Numbered from the stretch's first letter, positions 1 through 11,920 are shown. The stretch is 64,000 nucleotides of DNA from Oricola sp. (GCF_022763245.1 NZ_JALEGV010000005.1:62001-126000); one strand, 5' to 3'. A program made the numbers and translations. The notes: a model not told the origin generated them from the letters alone.

Positions 1-1
1 G

Positions 2-916
2 TCGACGCTGATCATGCGGCAGATGAAGCAGGCGGTCGCGAAGCCCGCCGAAGAGCTCACGGACGTGTTCGATCCGGCCACCTGCATGATCCTGACCGAC
101 ATCGCGGGCGACCCGGATTACGAGCACGCCTTCCGGGCGCTCTGCCTGACGCTGCCCGGCGAGAACGACATCGCCCGCGAGATCGGCTCCGACATCGATC
201 CCGACGCGATCCATCGCGTCCATGTCGCGGCCTCGCGGCAGGTGGGACGGGCCGGCGAACGCGTTTTCGCCCGGCTGTTCCACGGGCTGGCGCCGAACGG
301 CCCCTACTCGCCCGACGCGACGAGCGCCGGCAAGCGGTCGCTGCGCAATCTCGCCCTGTCCTATCTGTGCCACGCCAAGGGCGACATCACGCTGGCGGCG
401 CAGGTCTATGGCGAAGCCGACAACATGACCGACCGGGCGCATGCGCTGACGCTGATGGCGCATCTCAAACCGCTCGCCGACGAGACGCTCGACGCGCTGA
501 AGGCGTTCCAGCTGGAATTCCGTTCCGAGCCGATCGTTCTCGACAAGTGGTTCATGATCCAGGCGACCGCCCCCGGCGCAAGGACGCTGGACACGGTGAA
601 GACGCTCACCAGCAATCCCGCCTTCTCCTGGGACAATCCGAACCGGGTGCGCTCTCTCATCGGCGCAGTCTCCACAGGCAACCCGACCGCCTTCAACCGG
701 ACCGACGGCGAAGGCTACCGCTTCCTGTGCCAGGCGATCGGCCGGCTCGACGGGGTCAATCCGCAGGTGGCCGCCCGGCTGCTGACGGCGATGCGTTCCT
801 GGAAGAACCTGGAGCCGCGCCGCCGCGAAGAGGCCCGCGCCGCGCTGGCGATGCTGGCGTCGCGGCAGCATTTGTCGCGCGACGTGCGCGACATCGTCGA
901 CCGGATGCTCGCCTGA
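2..916 (+). CDS. pepN: Aminopeptidase N, C-terminal part (5' end outside window)
   Basis: The frame is open to the left edge, so only the last ~304 residues are present. They are the all-helical C-terminal domain of M1-family aminopeptidase N. A family-typical stretch with TAFNRTDGEGYRFL lies near residue 230, followed by a DGVNPQVAARL helix and the terminal SRDVRDIVDRML. The zinc site (HExxH) would lie upstream and cannot be checked. The enzyme removes N-terminal residues from peptides in the cytoplasm. The stop is followed by a 163-base AT-rich leader, so pepN is probably not in the downstream lig operon. The identification rests on the C-terminal domain alone. Confidence 0.85.
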   Translation, partial: STLIMRQMKQAVAKPAEELTDVFDPATCMILTDIAGDPDYEHAFRALCLTLPGENDIAREIGSDIDPDAIHRVHVAASRQVGRAGERVFARLFHGLAPNGPYSPDATSAGKRSLRNLALSYLCHAKGDITLAAQVYGEADNMTDRAHALTLMAHLKPLADETLDALKAFQLEFRSEPIVLDKWFMIQATAPGARTLDTVKTLTSNPAFSWDNPNRVRSLIGAVSTGNPTAFNRTDGEGYRFLCQAIGRLDGVNPQVAARLLTAMRSWKNLEPRRREEARAALAMLASRQHLSRDVRDIVDRMLA

Positions 917-943
917 CGGCCAATTCGGCCGCCGACACCACAC

Positions 944-1048
944 GAGTATACACTCAGATCGCGTTTTTCGCGATTTGTGAGCCGGATTCTCATTATATAA
1001 GACTTGAAACCGATTTCCGTGCGGATTATAGGGATATCATGTATACAT
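944..1048. promoter_or_regulatory. AT-rich leader with GTATAC palindromes, possible operators
   Basis: The 163 bases between pepN and the hydrolase gene are much richer in A/T than their surroundings. They hold a perfect 10-bp palindrome ATGTATACAT at 1039-1048 and a second GTATAC core in GAGTATACACTC at 944-955. GntR-family (FCD-type) catabolic repressors often bind operators with such cores. The site 1039-1048 lies 31 bases before the first gene of the operon, where a repressor would be effective. No regulator gene lies nearby, so this is inference. Confidence 0.4.
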
Positions 1049-1079
1049 CAAACTCGAACAACATCGTGAAGAGCGCGTC

Positions 1080-1790
1080 ATGACCACGCTCGTCCTCATT
1101 CCGGGCCTCATCTCCGACGCCATCGTCTGGGAACCGCTCGCCAGGGCGGCGGAAGGACGGTTCGCGCTGCATCGCGCCGATGTCACGACCCAGGCCTCGA
1201 TCACCGAAATGGCCGAGAGCCTTCTGGACGCCGTCGACGGCCCGCTCATCGCGGTCGGCCACTCGATGGGCGGTCGCGTTGCGATGGAGATGGCGCGTAT
1301 CGCGCCGGAGCGCGTGAAGGGGCTGGTGCTTGCCAATACCGGGCACCACCCGAAGCGCGACGGCGAGGAAATCAAGCGCCAGGCAATGATCGATCTCGGC
1401 CATGAGAGCATGGAGACGCTCGCCGACCAGTGGCTGCCGCCGATGCTCGATCCGGCGCGCGTCACGGACGCCGAGCTGATCGCCGAATTGCGCGCCATGG
1501 TGCTTCGCGCCGGAGCCGACGTGCATGAACGCCAGATCCGCGCCCTCGTCGGGCGCCCGAATGCGAGCGCCTATTTGGGCGAGATCGCCTGCCCCGTGCT
1601 TCTGGTCGCGGCCCGCCAGGACGGCTGGAGCCCCATCGCCCAGCACGAGGAGATCGGCGCCGCTGTCGGCGACTCGGAACTGGCGATCATCGAGAATGCC
1701 GGGCACTTCGCCCCGGCGGAGCGGCCGGAAGAAACGACCGCCGCAATCATGGACTGGCTGACACGCAGATTCGGAGACGACAATGTCTGA
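1080..1790 (+). CDS. Alpha/beta hydrolase, first gene of lig operon
   Basis: This 236-residue alpha/beta-hydrolase has the nucleophile elbow GHSMGG with Ser62, an acidic residue in RQDGWSP near 190, and the catalytic His in NAGHFAP near 210, so the triad looks complete. There is no signal peptide, so it should be cytoplasmic. The stop overlaps the ligA start by 8 bases, which implies translational coupling and a role in the same aromatic pathway. It could be an esterase releasing the ring-cleavage substrate or a hydrolase acting on a ring-cleavage product. The sequence does not decide between these. Confidence 0.8.
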   Translation: MTTLVLIPGLISDAIVWEPLARAAEGRFALHRADVTTQASITEMAESLLDAVDGPLIAVGHSMGGRVAMEMARIAPERVKGLVLANTGHHPKRDGEEIKRQAMIDLGHESMETLADQWLPPMLDPARVTDAELIAELRAMVLRAGADVHERQIRALVGRPNASAYLGEIACPVLLVAARQDGWSPIAQHEEIGAAVGDSELAIIENAGHFAPAERPEETTAAIMDWLTRRFGDDNV

Positions 1791-2127
1791 CGCCGCAATG
1801 CAGATTCCCGAAACGCCGCTTTTCGACCGCGCACGTTCGATCAAGGGCTACAAGCTCAACAAGATGGCCATGGATCTCGGCCGTCCGGAAAACCGCGAGG
1901 CCTTCAAGGCCGACGAGAACGCCTATCTCGACCGCTACGGCCTGAGCGACGAGGAAAAGGCGGCGGTCAATGCGCGCGACTGGCACGAAATGGTGCGGCT
2001 CGGCGGCAATCTCTTCTTCATCCTGAAGATCTCGGCGATCGACCCCACCCCGATGACGCGCATCGGCGCGGCGCAGGCGGGCATGGATCACGACGACTTC
2101 CTGAAACAGCGCCTGGGAAAACACTGA
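1783..2127 (+). CDS. ligA: Protocatechuate 4,5-dioxygenase alpha chain (LigA family)
   Basis: This 114-residue small helical subunit matches LigA-type alpha chains of class III extradiol dioxygenases. Conserved features include the LNKMAMDLGRPENREAF segment (residues ~24-40), the DEEKAAVNARDW helix and the MVRLGGNLFFILK segment. The alpha chain caps the active site of the beta chain and helps bind substrate. Its start overlaps the hydrolase gene by 8 bases and its stop shares one base with the ligB start (TGATG), as expected for 1:1 subunit synthesis. Confidence 0.92.
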   Translation: MSDAAMQIPETPLFDRARSIKGYKLNKMAMDLGRPENREAFKADENAYLDRYGLSDEEKAAVNARDWHEMVRLGGNLFFILKISAIDPTPMTRIGAAQAGMDHDDFLKQRLGKH

Positions 2128-2969
2128 TGGCCAAGATCATCGGCGGCATCGGAACGAGCCACGTTCCTTCCATCGGCGTCGCGCTCGACAAGGGGCTTGA
2201 CGGCACGCCGGACTGGAAACCCTTCTTCGACGGCTACATTCCCGGCAAGGAATGGATGCGCGAGGCGAAGCCCGACATCGCCGTCGTGATCTTCAACGAC
2301 CACGGCAACACCTTCTTCCTGGACAGGGTGCCGACCTTCGCCGTCGGCGTGGCCGAAAGCTACACCCCGGTCGACGAGGGCTGGGGCGCGCGCCAGATCC
2401 CGACCTTCGAGGGTGCCGCCGAACTGTCCTGGCATTTCGTCGACAGACTGGTGGAGAAGCATTTCGACCCCCTCGTCTGCCGCGAGATCGAAGTCGATCA
2501 CGGGCTGCAGGTGCCGATGGAGCTGTTCTTCGGCCGTCCCGAGCACTGGCCGGTCAAGATCGTGCCGATCTGGGTGAACACGATCCAGTACCCGATCCCC
2601 ACGCCGCAGCGCTGCTGGGAAATGGGCAAGGTGCTGCGCGAGGCGATCGAGAGCTTCCCGGGCGACGACCGCGTCGTGATCATGGGCACCGGCGGCCTGT
2701 CGCACCAGCTGCAGGGCAGCCGCGCCGGCTTCATCAACCGCGAGGCCGACGAAGCCTGGCTCGACGGCATCGCCAATGACTACGAGAAGTACCGTGGCAT
2801 GAGCCGCGAGGACTATGTCGAGCAGTTCGGCTCCGAAGGCGCGGAACTGATCATGTGGCTGGTCATGCGCGCTGCGATGGACCCGAAGGTCGAGCTGAAG
2901 CACCGTCATTACTACGCGCCGGCCTCGCTGACGGGCGCCGGCATGGTTGTTCTCGAAAACGCGGCATGA
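2127..2969 (+). CDS. ligB: Protocatechuate 4,5-dioxygenase beta chain (LigB family)
   Basis: This 280-residue catalytic subunit of a class III extradiol ring-cleavage dioxygenase inserts O2 next to a catecholic ring using non-heme Fe(II). The residues known from Sphingobium LigB are present with a constant offset of -2 after residue 12: His12 (TSH) and His59 (NDHG) as iron ligands, Glu240 as the likely third ligand, His193 (GLSHQ) as the catalytic base, and His125. Protocatechuate is the family's classical substrate; gallate or a related acid is possible. No 4-carboxymuconate semialdehyde dehydrogenase or lactonase gene follows, so the rest of the pathway must be encoded elsewhere. Confidence 0.93.
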   Translation: MAKIIGGIGTSHVPSIGVALDKGLDGTPDWKPFFDGYIPGKEWMREAKPDIAVVIFNDHGNTFFLDRVPTFAVGVAESYTPVDEGWGARQIPTFEGAAELSWHFVDRLVEKHFDPLVCREIEVDHGLQVPMELFFGRPEHWPVKIVPIWVNTIQYPIPTPQRCWEMGKVLREAIESFPGDDRVVIMGTGGLSHQLQGSRAGFINREADEAWLDGIANDYEKYRGMSREDYVEQFGSEGAELIMWLVMRAAMDPKVELKHRHYYAPASLTGAGMVVLENAA

Positions 2970-2972
2970 CCA

Positions 2973-3290
2973 ATGTTTTTCCTCATGCGATGCCTTCACC
3001 ATTCGCAGATGGGCGCGAAGCGCGACACCCACCGAGCGGAACACCGAATCTGGGTGCAATCGGGCGGCGACGGCCTCGCCACGGTACTGATCGGCTCCGC
3101 GCTGACTGACACGGACGGCGAGGCGAACGGCCATTTCGGCATCCTGGAAGCCGAGAGCGAGGACAAGGCGCGCGGCTTCGCCGAAGGCGACCCGTTCGCG
3201 CGCTCCGGCATCGTGAAAACGATCGAACTGACCCGCCTGCCCGACACCTTCCAGGCACATCGCATCAGCGATCCCATGACGCCGCGCTGA
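2973..3290 (+). CDS. YciI-like protein, last gene of lig operon
   Basis: This 105-residue protein has the YciI fold signature: an N-terminal beta strand with a His, a G-x-L-x-x-G-A-L-T-D segment (residues ~40-50), a G-x-F-x-I strand, then the A-x-x-F-A-E-G-D-P-F motif and a terminal strand with IVKTIELTRL. YciI-like proteins resemble muconolactone isomerases and include dehydrochlorinases in aromatic degradation. The start lies 3 bases after the ligB stop, so it is co-transcribed and probably acts on a pathway intermediate. The reaction is not predictable from sequence. Confidence 0.82.
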   Translation: MFFLMRCLHHSQMGAKRDTHRAEHRIWVQSGGDGLATVLIGSALTDTDGEANGHFGILEAESEDKARGFAEGDPFARSGIVKTIELTRLPDTFQAHRISDPMTPR

Positions 3291-3291
3291 C

Positions 3292-3319
3292 GGCGCCGCG
3301 CCGGCTCTGCGCCGGCGCC
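3292..3319 (+). terminator. GC hairpin after the lig operon
   Basis: Directly behind the stop of the YciI gene, GGCGCCG (3292-3298) pairs with CGGCGCC (3313-3319), with further pairing inside. There is no T-run, so it may act as an RNA-stabilising hairpin or a weak terminator. The remaining bases up to 3502 hold no gene and are AT-richer, as expected for the promoter of the next kinase gene. Confidence 0.4.
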
Positions 3320-3515
3320 ATGACCTAGCGTCAGCCCCGCATTCCGAAAAACTTTCCTAAAAGTTAACAGACCGTCTGGACAGCCAGAATCACAAGTGAT
3401 TCATTAAGGACGATTCGGAAGTGCGGTAGCCGAATCCGGTTTCAAGACAAGTGTTTTTTGGAACGCCTCACAGAAAGAGGCGGAACGGTCGCTTCTGGCG
3501 CCGAGGGGACAGAAC

Positions 3516-5864
3516 TTGCCAATTGCAGGGACAAACGGCTCAACACAAACCGCGATGACGGGTCACGCGCGGTTTCTGGCCGGGCCGGCCTATGCACGGC
3601 TGGAGGCGATCGAGCCCGTCCTCAAGCGCTCCATCCCCATCCTGATCACGATCTTCCTCGCCGTCGTCTTCCTCGCCCGCGCGATGTCGCTTGCCACCGA
3701 ACGCTCGCAGACCGCCCATGACGGGCAGCTCTACCTGTCGCTGATCGCCGGCGTCGCCCAATCGGCTGTCGAGACTGTCCGCGACACGGGTTTCGCGCCG
3801 CGCAACGGCGCGCAGTTCGAGCAGGTGCTGGCACGCGCCCTGCCCGAGGAAACCACTTTCGACGGCCGCTTCCTGCTCGTCACCGACGCCGACGGCGCGG
3901 TCATCGCGGCGCGCGGCCAGCATGGCGAACTTGTCGGCGAAAATCTCCAGCAGCGGCTCAACGGCGAGCAGGCGCTGTTCATGTTCGGCGCCGACGCGGG
4001 CGTGCAGCCCGTGACGCTCGACGGCGAAGCCTTCCTCGCCGCCTTCTCCAAGATCGGCGACGGCAACGCGGTGATCGCCGTGATGCAGAAGGAGCGCGAC
4101 CTGTTCGCGCGCTGGCGCAAGCGGGTTTCGCTGAACGTCACGCTGTTCGTCGCCAGTTCGTCGATCCTGATCATCCTGCTTTACGCCTATTTCGGACAGG
4201 CCGCGCGGGCCGCCGAGGCCGACGAGGCCTATGGCGAGACGCAGAAGCGCGTCGATCTGGCGCTGACCCGCGGCCATTGCGGCTTGTGGGATTGGGATCT
4301 GGCGCGCGGGCGCATCTACTGGTCGCGCTCCATGTTCGACCTGCTCGGCTATGCGGCGAGCGAGGAGATCCTGTCCTTCGGCGAGGTCAAGGACCTGATC
4401 CATCCCGACGACATCGACCTGTTCGACCTCGCCCAGCGCGCCGCGGCCCAGGAAATCCGCCGCGTCGACCAGCTCTTCCGGATGCGGCACGCCGGCGGCT
4501 ACTACCGCTGGATGCGCATTCGCACCGAACTGGTGGAAAAGGGCGGCAGTGGCATCCACCTGATCGGCATCGCCGTCGACGTGACCGAGCAACAGCGCCT
4601 CGCCGACGAGAACGCCATCGCCAGCGAGAACCTGCGCGCGGCGATCGAGAGCACGTCGGAATCCTTCGCGCTCTGGGACGCCGACGACCGGCTGGTCATG
4701 TGCAACACCAAGTTCCAGGAATATAACGGCCTGCCCGCCAACGCGGTCACCGCCGGCACGCCGCGCCACGACATCAACGCGATGATGCGCCGGCCGGTCA
4801 GCGAGCGCCGCATCCCCAATCCGAAGACGAAGCAGGAAGCCCAGACCTACGAGCGCCAGATCGCCGACGGGCGGTGGCTGCAGGTCAACGAACGGCGCAC
4901 CTCGAGCGGCGGCACGATTTCCGTCGGAACAGATATCACGCAGCTGAAGCTGCACCAGGAACGGCTGATGGAGAGCGAGCGCCGGCTGATGGCGACGATC
5001 GACGACCTGTCGGTCGCCCGCAAGGCGTCGCAGCAGAAGGCCGGCGAACTGGAAGACCTGAACGCCAAATATCTCGAGGCGCGCGACAAGGCCGAGGCCG
5101 CCAACCGGGCGAAATCCGGCTTCCTCGCAAACATGTCGCACGAATTGCGCACGCCGCTGAACGCCGTGATCGGGTTCTCCGAGATCCTGCAGTCGGGCAT
5201 GTTCGGTCCGCTCGGCTCGGAACGCTACCAGGAATATGTCAACGACATCCACGCCTCCGGCACGTTCCTGCTCGGCGTGATCAACGACATACTGGACATG
5301 TCGAAGATCGAGGCCGGCCGGCTGCAACTGGAGCCGACGGTCATCGACCTCGCTCCGCTGGTCGACGAGACGCTGCACATGGTGGCGATCCAGGCGCAGG
5401 CCAAGAACATCGCCGTCGAGCAGAGCGTCGATGCGACCATGCGCCTGCACGCCGACAAGCGCGCCATGAAGCAGATCGTCATCAACCTCTTGTCGAACGC
5501 CGTGAAATTCACCGACAAGGGCGGGCGCATCCGCATCCGCGCCAAGGCGGTGGGCGGCGCGATCCAGGTCACCATCGGCGATTCCGGCTGCGGCATCCCG
5601 CCGGCGGCGCTGAAGCGGCTCGGGCGGCCCTTCGAGCAGGTTCAAAACCAGCTGACGAAGAACCATTCCGGTTCCGGGCTCGGGCTGGCGATCGCCAAGT
5701 CATTGACGGAACTGCATGGCGGATCGCTGAAGATCCGCTCCAAGCCGAACGTCGGCACGATCGTCGCGGTGCGCATTCCCTGCAATGCCGAGCCTGTCCC
5801 GTGCGAACAGCACGCATCGCAGGACGACGAAAAACAGGGGCCGCCGGAAGCGACCCCTGTCTGA
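3516..5864 (+). CDS. PleC-like PAS-containing sensor histidine kinase
   Basis: This 782-residue membrane kinase has a TM segment at ~39-57, a periplasmic domain to ~205, a second TM at ~207-226, two PAS domains (~240-360 and ~370-480) and a coiled linker. The HisKA domain has phospho-acceptor His542 in SHELRTPLNAVIGFSE, and the HATPase_c domain has NLLSNAVKFTD and SGSGLGLAIAKSL. The HisKA helix 2 (MFGPLGSERYQEY, then NDILDMSKIEAGR) is the type shared by PleC, DivJ and PdhS kinases that signal to DivK/PleD in alphaproteobacterial cell-cycle control. I chose a TTG start because GAGGGGA sits 6-7 bases before it; the ATG at 3555 has no ribosome site. PleC itself is the best guess. Confidence 0.8.
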   Translation: MPIAGTNGSTQTAMTGHARFLAGPAYARLEAIEPVLKRSIPILITIFLAVVFLARAMSLATERSQTAHDGQLYLSLIAGVAQSAVETVRDTGFAPRNGAQFEQVLARALPEETTFDGRFLLVTDADGAVIAARGQHGELVGENLQQRLNGEQALFMFGADAGVQPVTLDGEAFLAAFSKIGDGNAVIAVMQKERDLFARWRKRVSLNVTLFVASSSILIILLYAYFGQAARAAEADEAYGETQKRVDLALTRGHCGLWDWDLARGRIYWSRSMFDLLGYAASEEILSFGEVKDLIHPDDIDLFDLAQRAAAQEIRRVDQLFRMRHAGGYYRWMRIRTELVEKGGSGIHLIGIAVDVTEQQRLADENAIASENLRAAIESTSESFALWDADDRLVMCNTKFQEYNGLPANAVTAGTPRHDINAMMRRPVSERRIPNPKTKQEAQTYERQIADGRWLQVNERRTSSGGTISVGTDITQLKLHQERLMESERRLMATIDDLSVARKASQQKAGELEDLNAKYLEARDKAEAANRAKSGFLANMSHELRTPLNAVIGFSEILQSGMFGPLGSERYQEYVNDIHASGTFLLGVINDILDMSKIEAGRLQLEPTVIDLAPLVDETLHMVAIQAQAKNIAVEQSVDATMRLHADKRAMKQIVINLLSNAVKFTDKGGRIRIRAKAVGGAIQVTIGDSGCGIPPAALKRLGRPFEQVQNQLTKNHSGSGLGLAIAKSLTELHGGSLKIRSKPNVGTIVAVRIPCNAEPVPCEQHASQDDEKQGPPEATPV
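5834..5860. terminator. Hairpin between convergent genes
   Basis: ACAGGGG (5834-5840) pairs with CCCCTGT (5854-5860) at the very 3' end of the kinase gene, where it converges on the EF-hand gene. It is preceded by an A-run, which would serve as the T-run for transcription from the minus strand. A bidirectional terminator is plausible. Confidence 0.45.
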
Positions 5865-5905
5865 CTGCTACTGACTGGAGATCAGTGATCTGATCAATTG
5901 CGGCC

Positions 5906-6721
5906 CTAGTGGAAGCGGCGGAATTCGCCCCGGCCTTCGCCGTGCTTGCCGCCACGCAGCTTGAGCTCGTCCTGCTCGATCGCGCCGGAGCCGTCGACAT
6001 CGAGGCGAGCGAACGCGTCCTGCTGGTGCTTCTCGATCTCGGCGGCCGACACCTGGCCGTCATTGTCCGTGTCGAAGCGCTCGATCATGCGCTCCGCGCG
6101 GCGGCGCAGCGCTTCGCGGGCCAGCTGATCCGTCAGCTCTTCCACGGTGATGGTGCCGTCGCCATTGGCGTCGGCGTCGGTGATGGAATTCGGCATCGCG
6201 GCGGCGAATTCCTCGACCGTGACGGTGCCGGAATTATCGACGTCGGCCTTCTGGAAGAGCAGTTCGAAGTTCGGGCCTTCGCCGCGCTCTCCGCCACGGC
6301 GCTCACCGCGCGGTCCGAAACCGTCATGGCCGCGACGGCCCTCGTCGTTGGAAGCCATCTGGCGGCCCCACTTGCCGTGGTGGCCCTGGCCTTCCATGCC
6401 CTGGCGGCCCATGCCTTCATGACCCATGCCGCGCTTGCCCATGCCGCGGGGACCCATGCCCGGCTCGCCCATGCCCTGCTGCCCCATGGCCTGCTGGCCC
6501 TGCGGACCCGGCTGGCCCGTCATGCCCTGCTGACCCATCATGCCCGGCTGGCCCATGCCCGGCGGGCACGGCGTGCCGTCCTGCTGGACCTGGCAATCCT
6601 GCTGCATGTTGCGCGGCGCGGGCTGGTTGCCGCCCTGGTTCTGCGCATATGCGGAAGCGACGGCGGTTGCGGAAATGGCGGCGCCTGCCAGAAGCAGAAC
6701 GAATTTCGACTTGGTCTTCAT
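5906..6721 (-). CDS. Secreted EF-hand protein with collagen-like and pentapeptide repeats
   Basis: This is a 271-residue exported protein. A signal peptide (about 25 residues, cleavage after AYA) is followed by a low-complexity region with about seven Gly-X-Y triplets (GQP GMM GQQ GMT GQP GPQ GQQ), then about six GMGxx pentapeptides, then a basic Gly/Arg/His stretch. Four canonical EF-hand loops come last (DVDNSGTVTVEEF, DANGDGTITVEEL, DTDNDGQVSAAEI, DVDGSGAIEQDEL). It should bind calcium in the periplasm or outside the cell. I start at the ATG preceded by AAAGGATGAG; a longer frame upstream lacks a ribosome site. It lies 61 bases downstream of glnE and may be read through. Function is unknown. 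Confidence 0.8.
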   Translation of the reverse strand: MKTKSKFVLLLAGAAISATAVASAYAQNQGGNQPAPRNMQQDCQVQQDGTPCPPGMGQPGMMGQQGMTGQPGPQGQQAMGQQGMGEPGMGPRGMGKRGMGHEGMGRQGMEGQGHHGKWGRQMASNDEGRRGHDGFGPRGERRGGERGEGPNFELLFQKADVDNSGTVTVEEFAAAMPNSITDADANGDGTITVEELTDQLAREALRRRAERMIERFDTDNDGQVSAAEIEKHQQDAFARLDVDGSGAIEQDELKLRGGKHGEGRGEFRRFH

Positions 6722-6782
6722 CACACTCATCCTTTGCATCGTTGTGTCACCCCCGATGCGGGTTGTCCTCGCCGCGCTTCCC

Positions 6783-9743
<2,961 letters not shown>

Positions 9744-9825
9744 ACTCCCCTCCGCATTTTTCGGAATCGTTTCCGTGGCTTGTCCGAAACAGCCGCGAAA
9801 CCGATTCAACTGTCTGGAGTGTGGT

Positions 9826-11235
9826 CTAAGCCGTCGAAAGCGGAAAGGACAGCACGACTTTCAGTCCGGGATCGCCGTCTTCCAGCGTCAGTTCGCCGCC
9901 ATGCAGGCCCATGATCGCGGAGACGAGGCTGAGGCCGAGGCCGGAGCCGGGCTTGGAGCGACTTTCGTCGAGGCGCACGAAGCGACCCTTGACGCGCTCC
10001 TTGTCGGCGTCCGGCACGCCCGGCCCGTCATCGGCGACGGCGAGGCGCACGGTCCTGCGGGCTGCGTCGCGCTCGGCGGACAGCACGATGCGGCCCTCCG
10101 GCTTGGCGCCATATTTGATCGCGTTGTCGATCAGATTGGTGACGGCCTGGCCGATCAGCTCGCGATTGCCGGCGATCGGCAGCGGCCCCTCCACCGCGTT
10201 GACGAGCGTCATGCCGGCGTCTTCCACCAGCGGCTCGTAGAGTTCGGAGACTTCGCCGGCGATCGCGGCCAGGTCGACCTGGTCCAGAGTCTGCTTGGAG
10301 AAGCCCGCCTCGACGCGGCTGATCAGCAGCAGCGCGTTGAACACCTTGATGAGCTGGTCGGCCTCGCCGATCATGTCTTCCAGCACGGCGCGGTAGTCGG
10401 TGCCCTCCGCGCTGCCGCTCAACGCCGCCTCGGCGCGGTTGCGCAGCCGGGTCAGCGGCGTCTTCAGGTCGTGGGCAATGGAATCGGACACGTCGCGCAA
10501 CCCGTCATTGAGCTTGGAAATGCGCTCGATCATCGTGTTGAGGCTGGCCGACAAGCGGTCGAATTCGTCATTGGCGTCGGTGACCGGCAGGCGGCCCGAG
10601 AGATCGCCTGCGACGATGCGGGCGCTCGCCGCCGACACGCGGTCGATGCGCTGCAGCGCGCGCCGTCCGACGAAGAACCAGATCAGGAAGCCGCCGGCCG
10701 CCATGACGCCCAGCGCCGTGATCAGCGCCTGCCGCACGATCTCGCGGAACCGCTGCGGCTCGCCCAGGTCGCGGCCGACGAGGATGCGCATGCCGTTGTT
10801 GACGACGATCACCTGCGCCAGCGCGTGCGGCGCCTTTTCGGGATCGTCGATGACGTCCACCTCGTCGCCGAAACGGGCATAGACGAAGGGCGTCGTCGTC
10901 CAGCCTTCATTGTCGAGAACGCCGGGCTGCAAGGCGATGACGTTGCCGGACAGGATGCGGCCGGTGTTGTCGGCGATCATGTAGAGATTGGCGCCCGGCC
11001 GGCGCGAGCGACGGTCGATCTCGCGCACCAGCACGCGCAGCCCGTTGCGGCGATAGACCTGGCCGAGATCGAGCACTTCCTCGGCCACCGCGTTGCGCGT
11101 CTCGCGCACCAGCAGGCGCTCGGCCGAGCCCGTCATGTAGAAGACGAGAAACACCGCGCAGGCGGTGAACAGGATCAGGTAGAGCGACGACAGGCGCGCC
11201 GCCGTGGTGTTGAAGACTGCGAGGAAGCGTTTCAT
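9826..11235 (-). CDS. Sensor histidine kinase, partner of the adjacent OmpR regulator
   Basis: This 469-residue membrane kinase has TM1 at ~15-35, a periplasmic sensor domain (~36-168), TM2 at ~170-190, a HAMP linker, a HisKA domain with His255 (AHDLKTPLTRLRNRAE) and a HATPase with NLIDNAIKYG and GSGLGLSLVSAIM. The start lies 13 bases after the regulator stop. The degP-regulator-kinase order is common in rhizobia, which suggests a cell-envelope signal. That link is inferred from position only. Confidence 0.85.
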   Translation of the reverse strand: MKRFLAVFNTTAARLSSLYLILFTACAVFLVFYMTGSAERLLVRETRNAVAEEVLDLGQVYRRNGLRVLVREIDRRSRRPGANLYMIADNTGRILSGNVIALQPGVLDNEGWTTTPFVYARFGDEVDVIDDPEKAPHALAQVIVVNNGMRILVGRDLGEPQRFREIVRQALITALGVMAAGGFLIWFFVGRRALQRIDRVSAASARIVAGDLSGRLPVTDANDEFDRLSASLNTMIERISKLNDGLRDVSDSIAHDLKTPLTRLRNRAEAALSGSAEGTDYRAVLEDMIGEADQLIKVFNALLLISRVEAGFSKQTLDQVDLAAIAGEVSELYEPLVEDAGMTLVNAVEGPLPIAGNRELIGQAVTNLIDNAIKYGAKPEGRIVLSAERDAARRTVRLAVADDGPGVPDADKERVKGRFVRLDESRSKPGSGLGLSLVSAIMGLHGGELTLEDGDPGLKVVLSFPLSTA

Positions 11236-11248
11236 GACACGGGACCGC

Positions 11249-11920
11249 CTAGTCGCGCATCATGTAGCCGGCGCCGCGGATCGTGTGCAGCAGCGGCCGG
11301 TCGAAGCCCTTCTCGATCTTCGAGCGCAGCCGCGAGATGTGCACGTCGATGACATTGGTCTGCGGATCGAAGTGATAGTCCCAGACATTCTCCAGCAGCA
11401 TGGTGCGGGTCACCACCTGCCCGGAATGGCGCATCAGATATTCCAGCAGCCGGTATTCGCGCGGCTGCAGCACGATCGCCTGGTCGGCGCGCTTGACCTC
11501 GTGGGACAGGCGGTTGAGCACCAGGTCGCCGACCTGGTAGCGCGTCTCCTGCTCGCCGCCGTTCTGCCGGCGCAAGAGCACTTCGAGGCGCGCCAGCAAT
11601 TCGGAAAAGGCGTAGGGCTTGGTGAGGTAATCGTCGCCGCCGGCGCGCAGACCCGTGACCCGGTCGTCGACCTCGCCCAGGGCGGACAGCACCAGGGCGG
11701 GCGTCATGTCGCCCTTGGCGCGCAGCGCCGAGATGACAGAGAGACCGTCGCGTTTCGGCAGCATGCGGTCGACGACGAGCGCGTCATAGACGCCGGTGTC
11801 GGCCATGGCGAAACCGTCATCGCCATTGTGGGCGACATCCGCCGTGTGGCCGGCCTCGTCCATCGCTTTGCGCAGATAGGCGGCGGCCTCCACATCGTCT
11901 TCTATGATCAGGACTTTCAT
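11249..11920 (-). CDS. OmpR-family response regulator
   Basis: This 223-residue regulator has a receiver domain with the acidic pair EDD (residues 7-9), phospho-acceptor Asp51, Ser79 and Lys101 (LTKPY). A winged-helix DNA-binding domain of the OmpR/PhoB type follows (LQPREYRLLEYLMRH, then the recognition region TNVIDVHISRLRSKIE). It pairs with the downstream kinase at a 13-base spacing. It lies 153 bases downstream of degP, a gap with no gene that could carry its own promoter. Confidence 0.9.
   Translation of the reverse strand: MKVLIIEDDVEAAAYLRKAMDEAGHTADVAHNGDDGFAMADTGVYDALVVDRMLPKRDGLSVISALRAKGDMTPALVLSALGEVDDRVTGLRAGGDDYLTKPYAFSELLARLEVLLRRQNGGEQETRYQVGDLVLNRLSHEVKRADQAIVLQPREYRLLEYLMRHSGQVVTRTMLLENVWDYHFDPQTNVIDVHISRLRSKIEKGFDRPLLHTIRGAGYMMRD

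Noticed and set aside
3540..5666. 708-codon frame antisense to the PleC-like kinase
   Set aside because: Shadow of a gene with strong kinase motifs; no protein features of its own.
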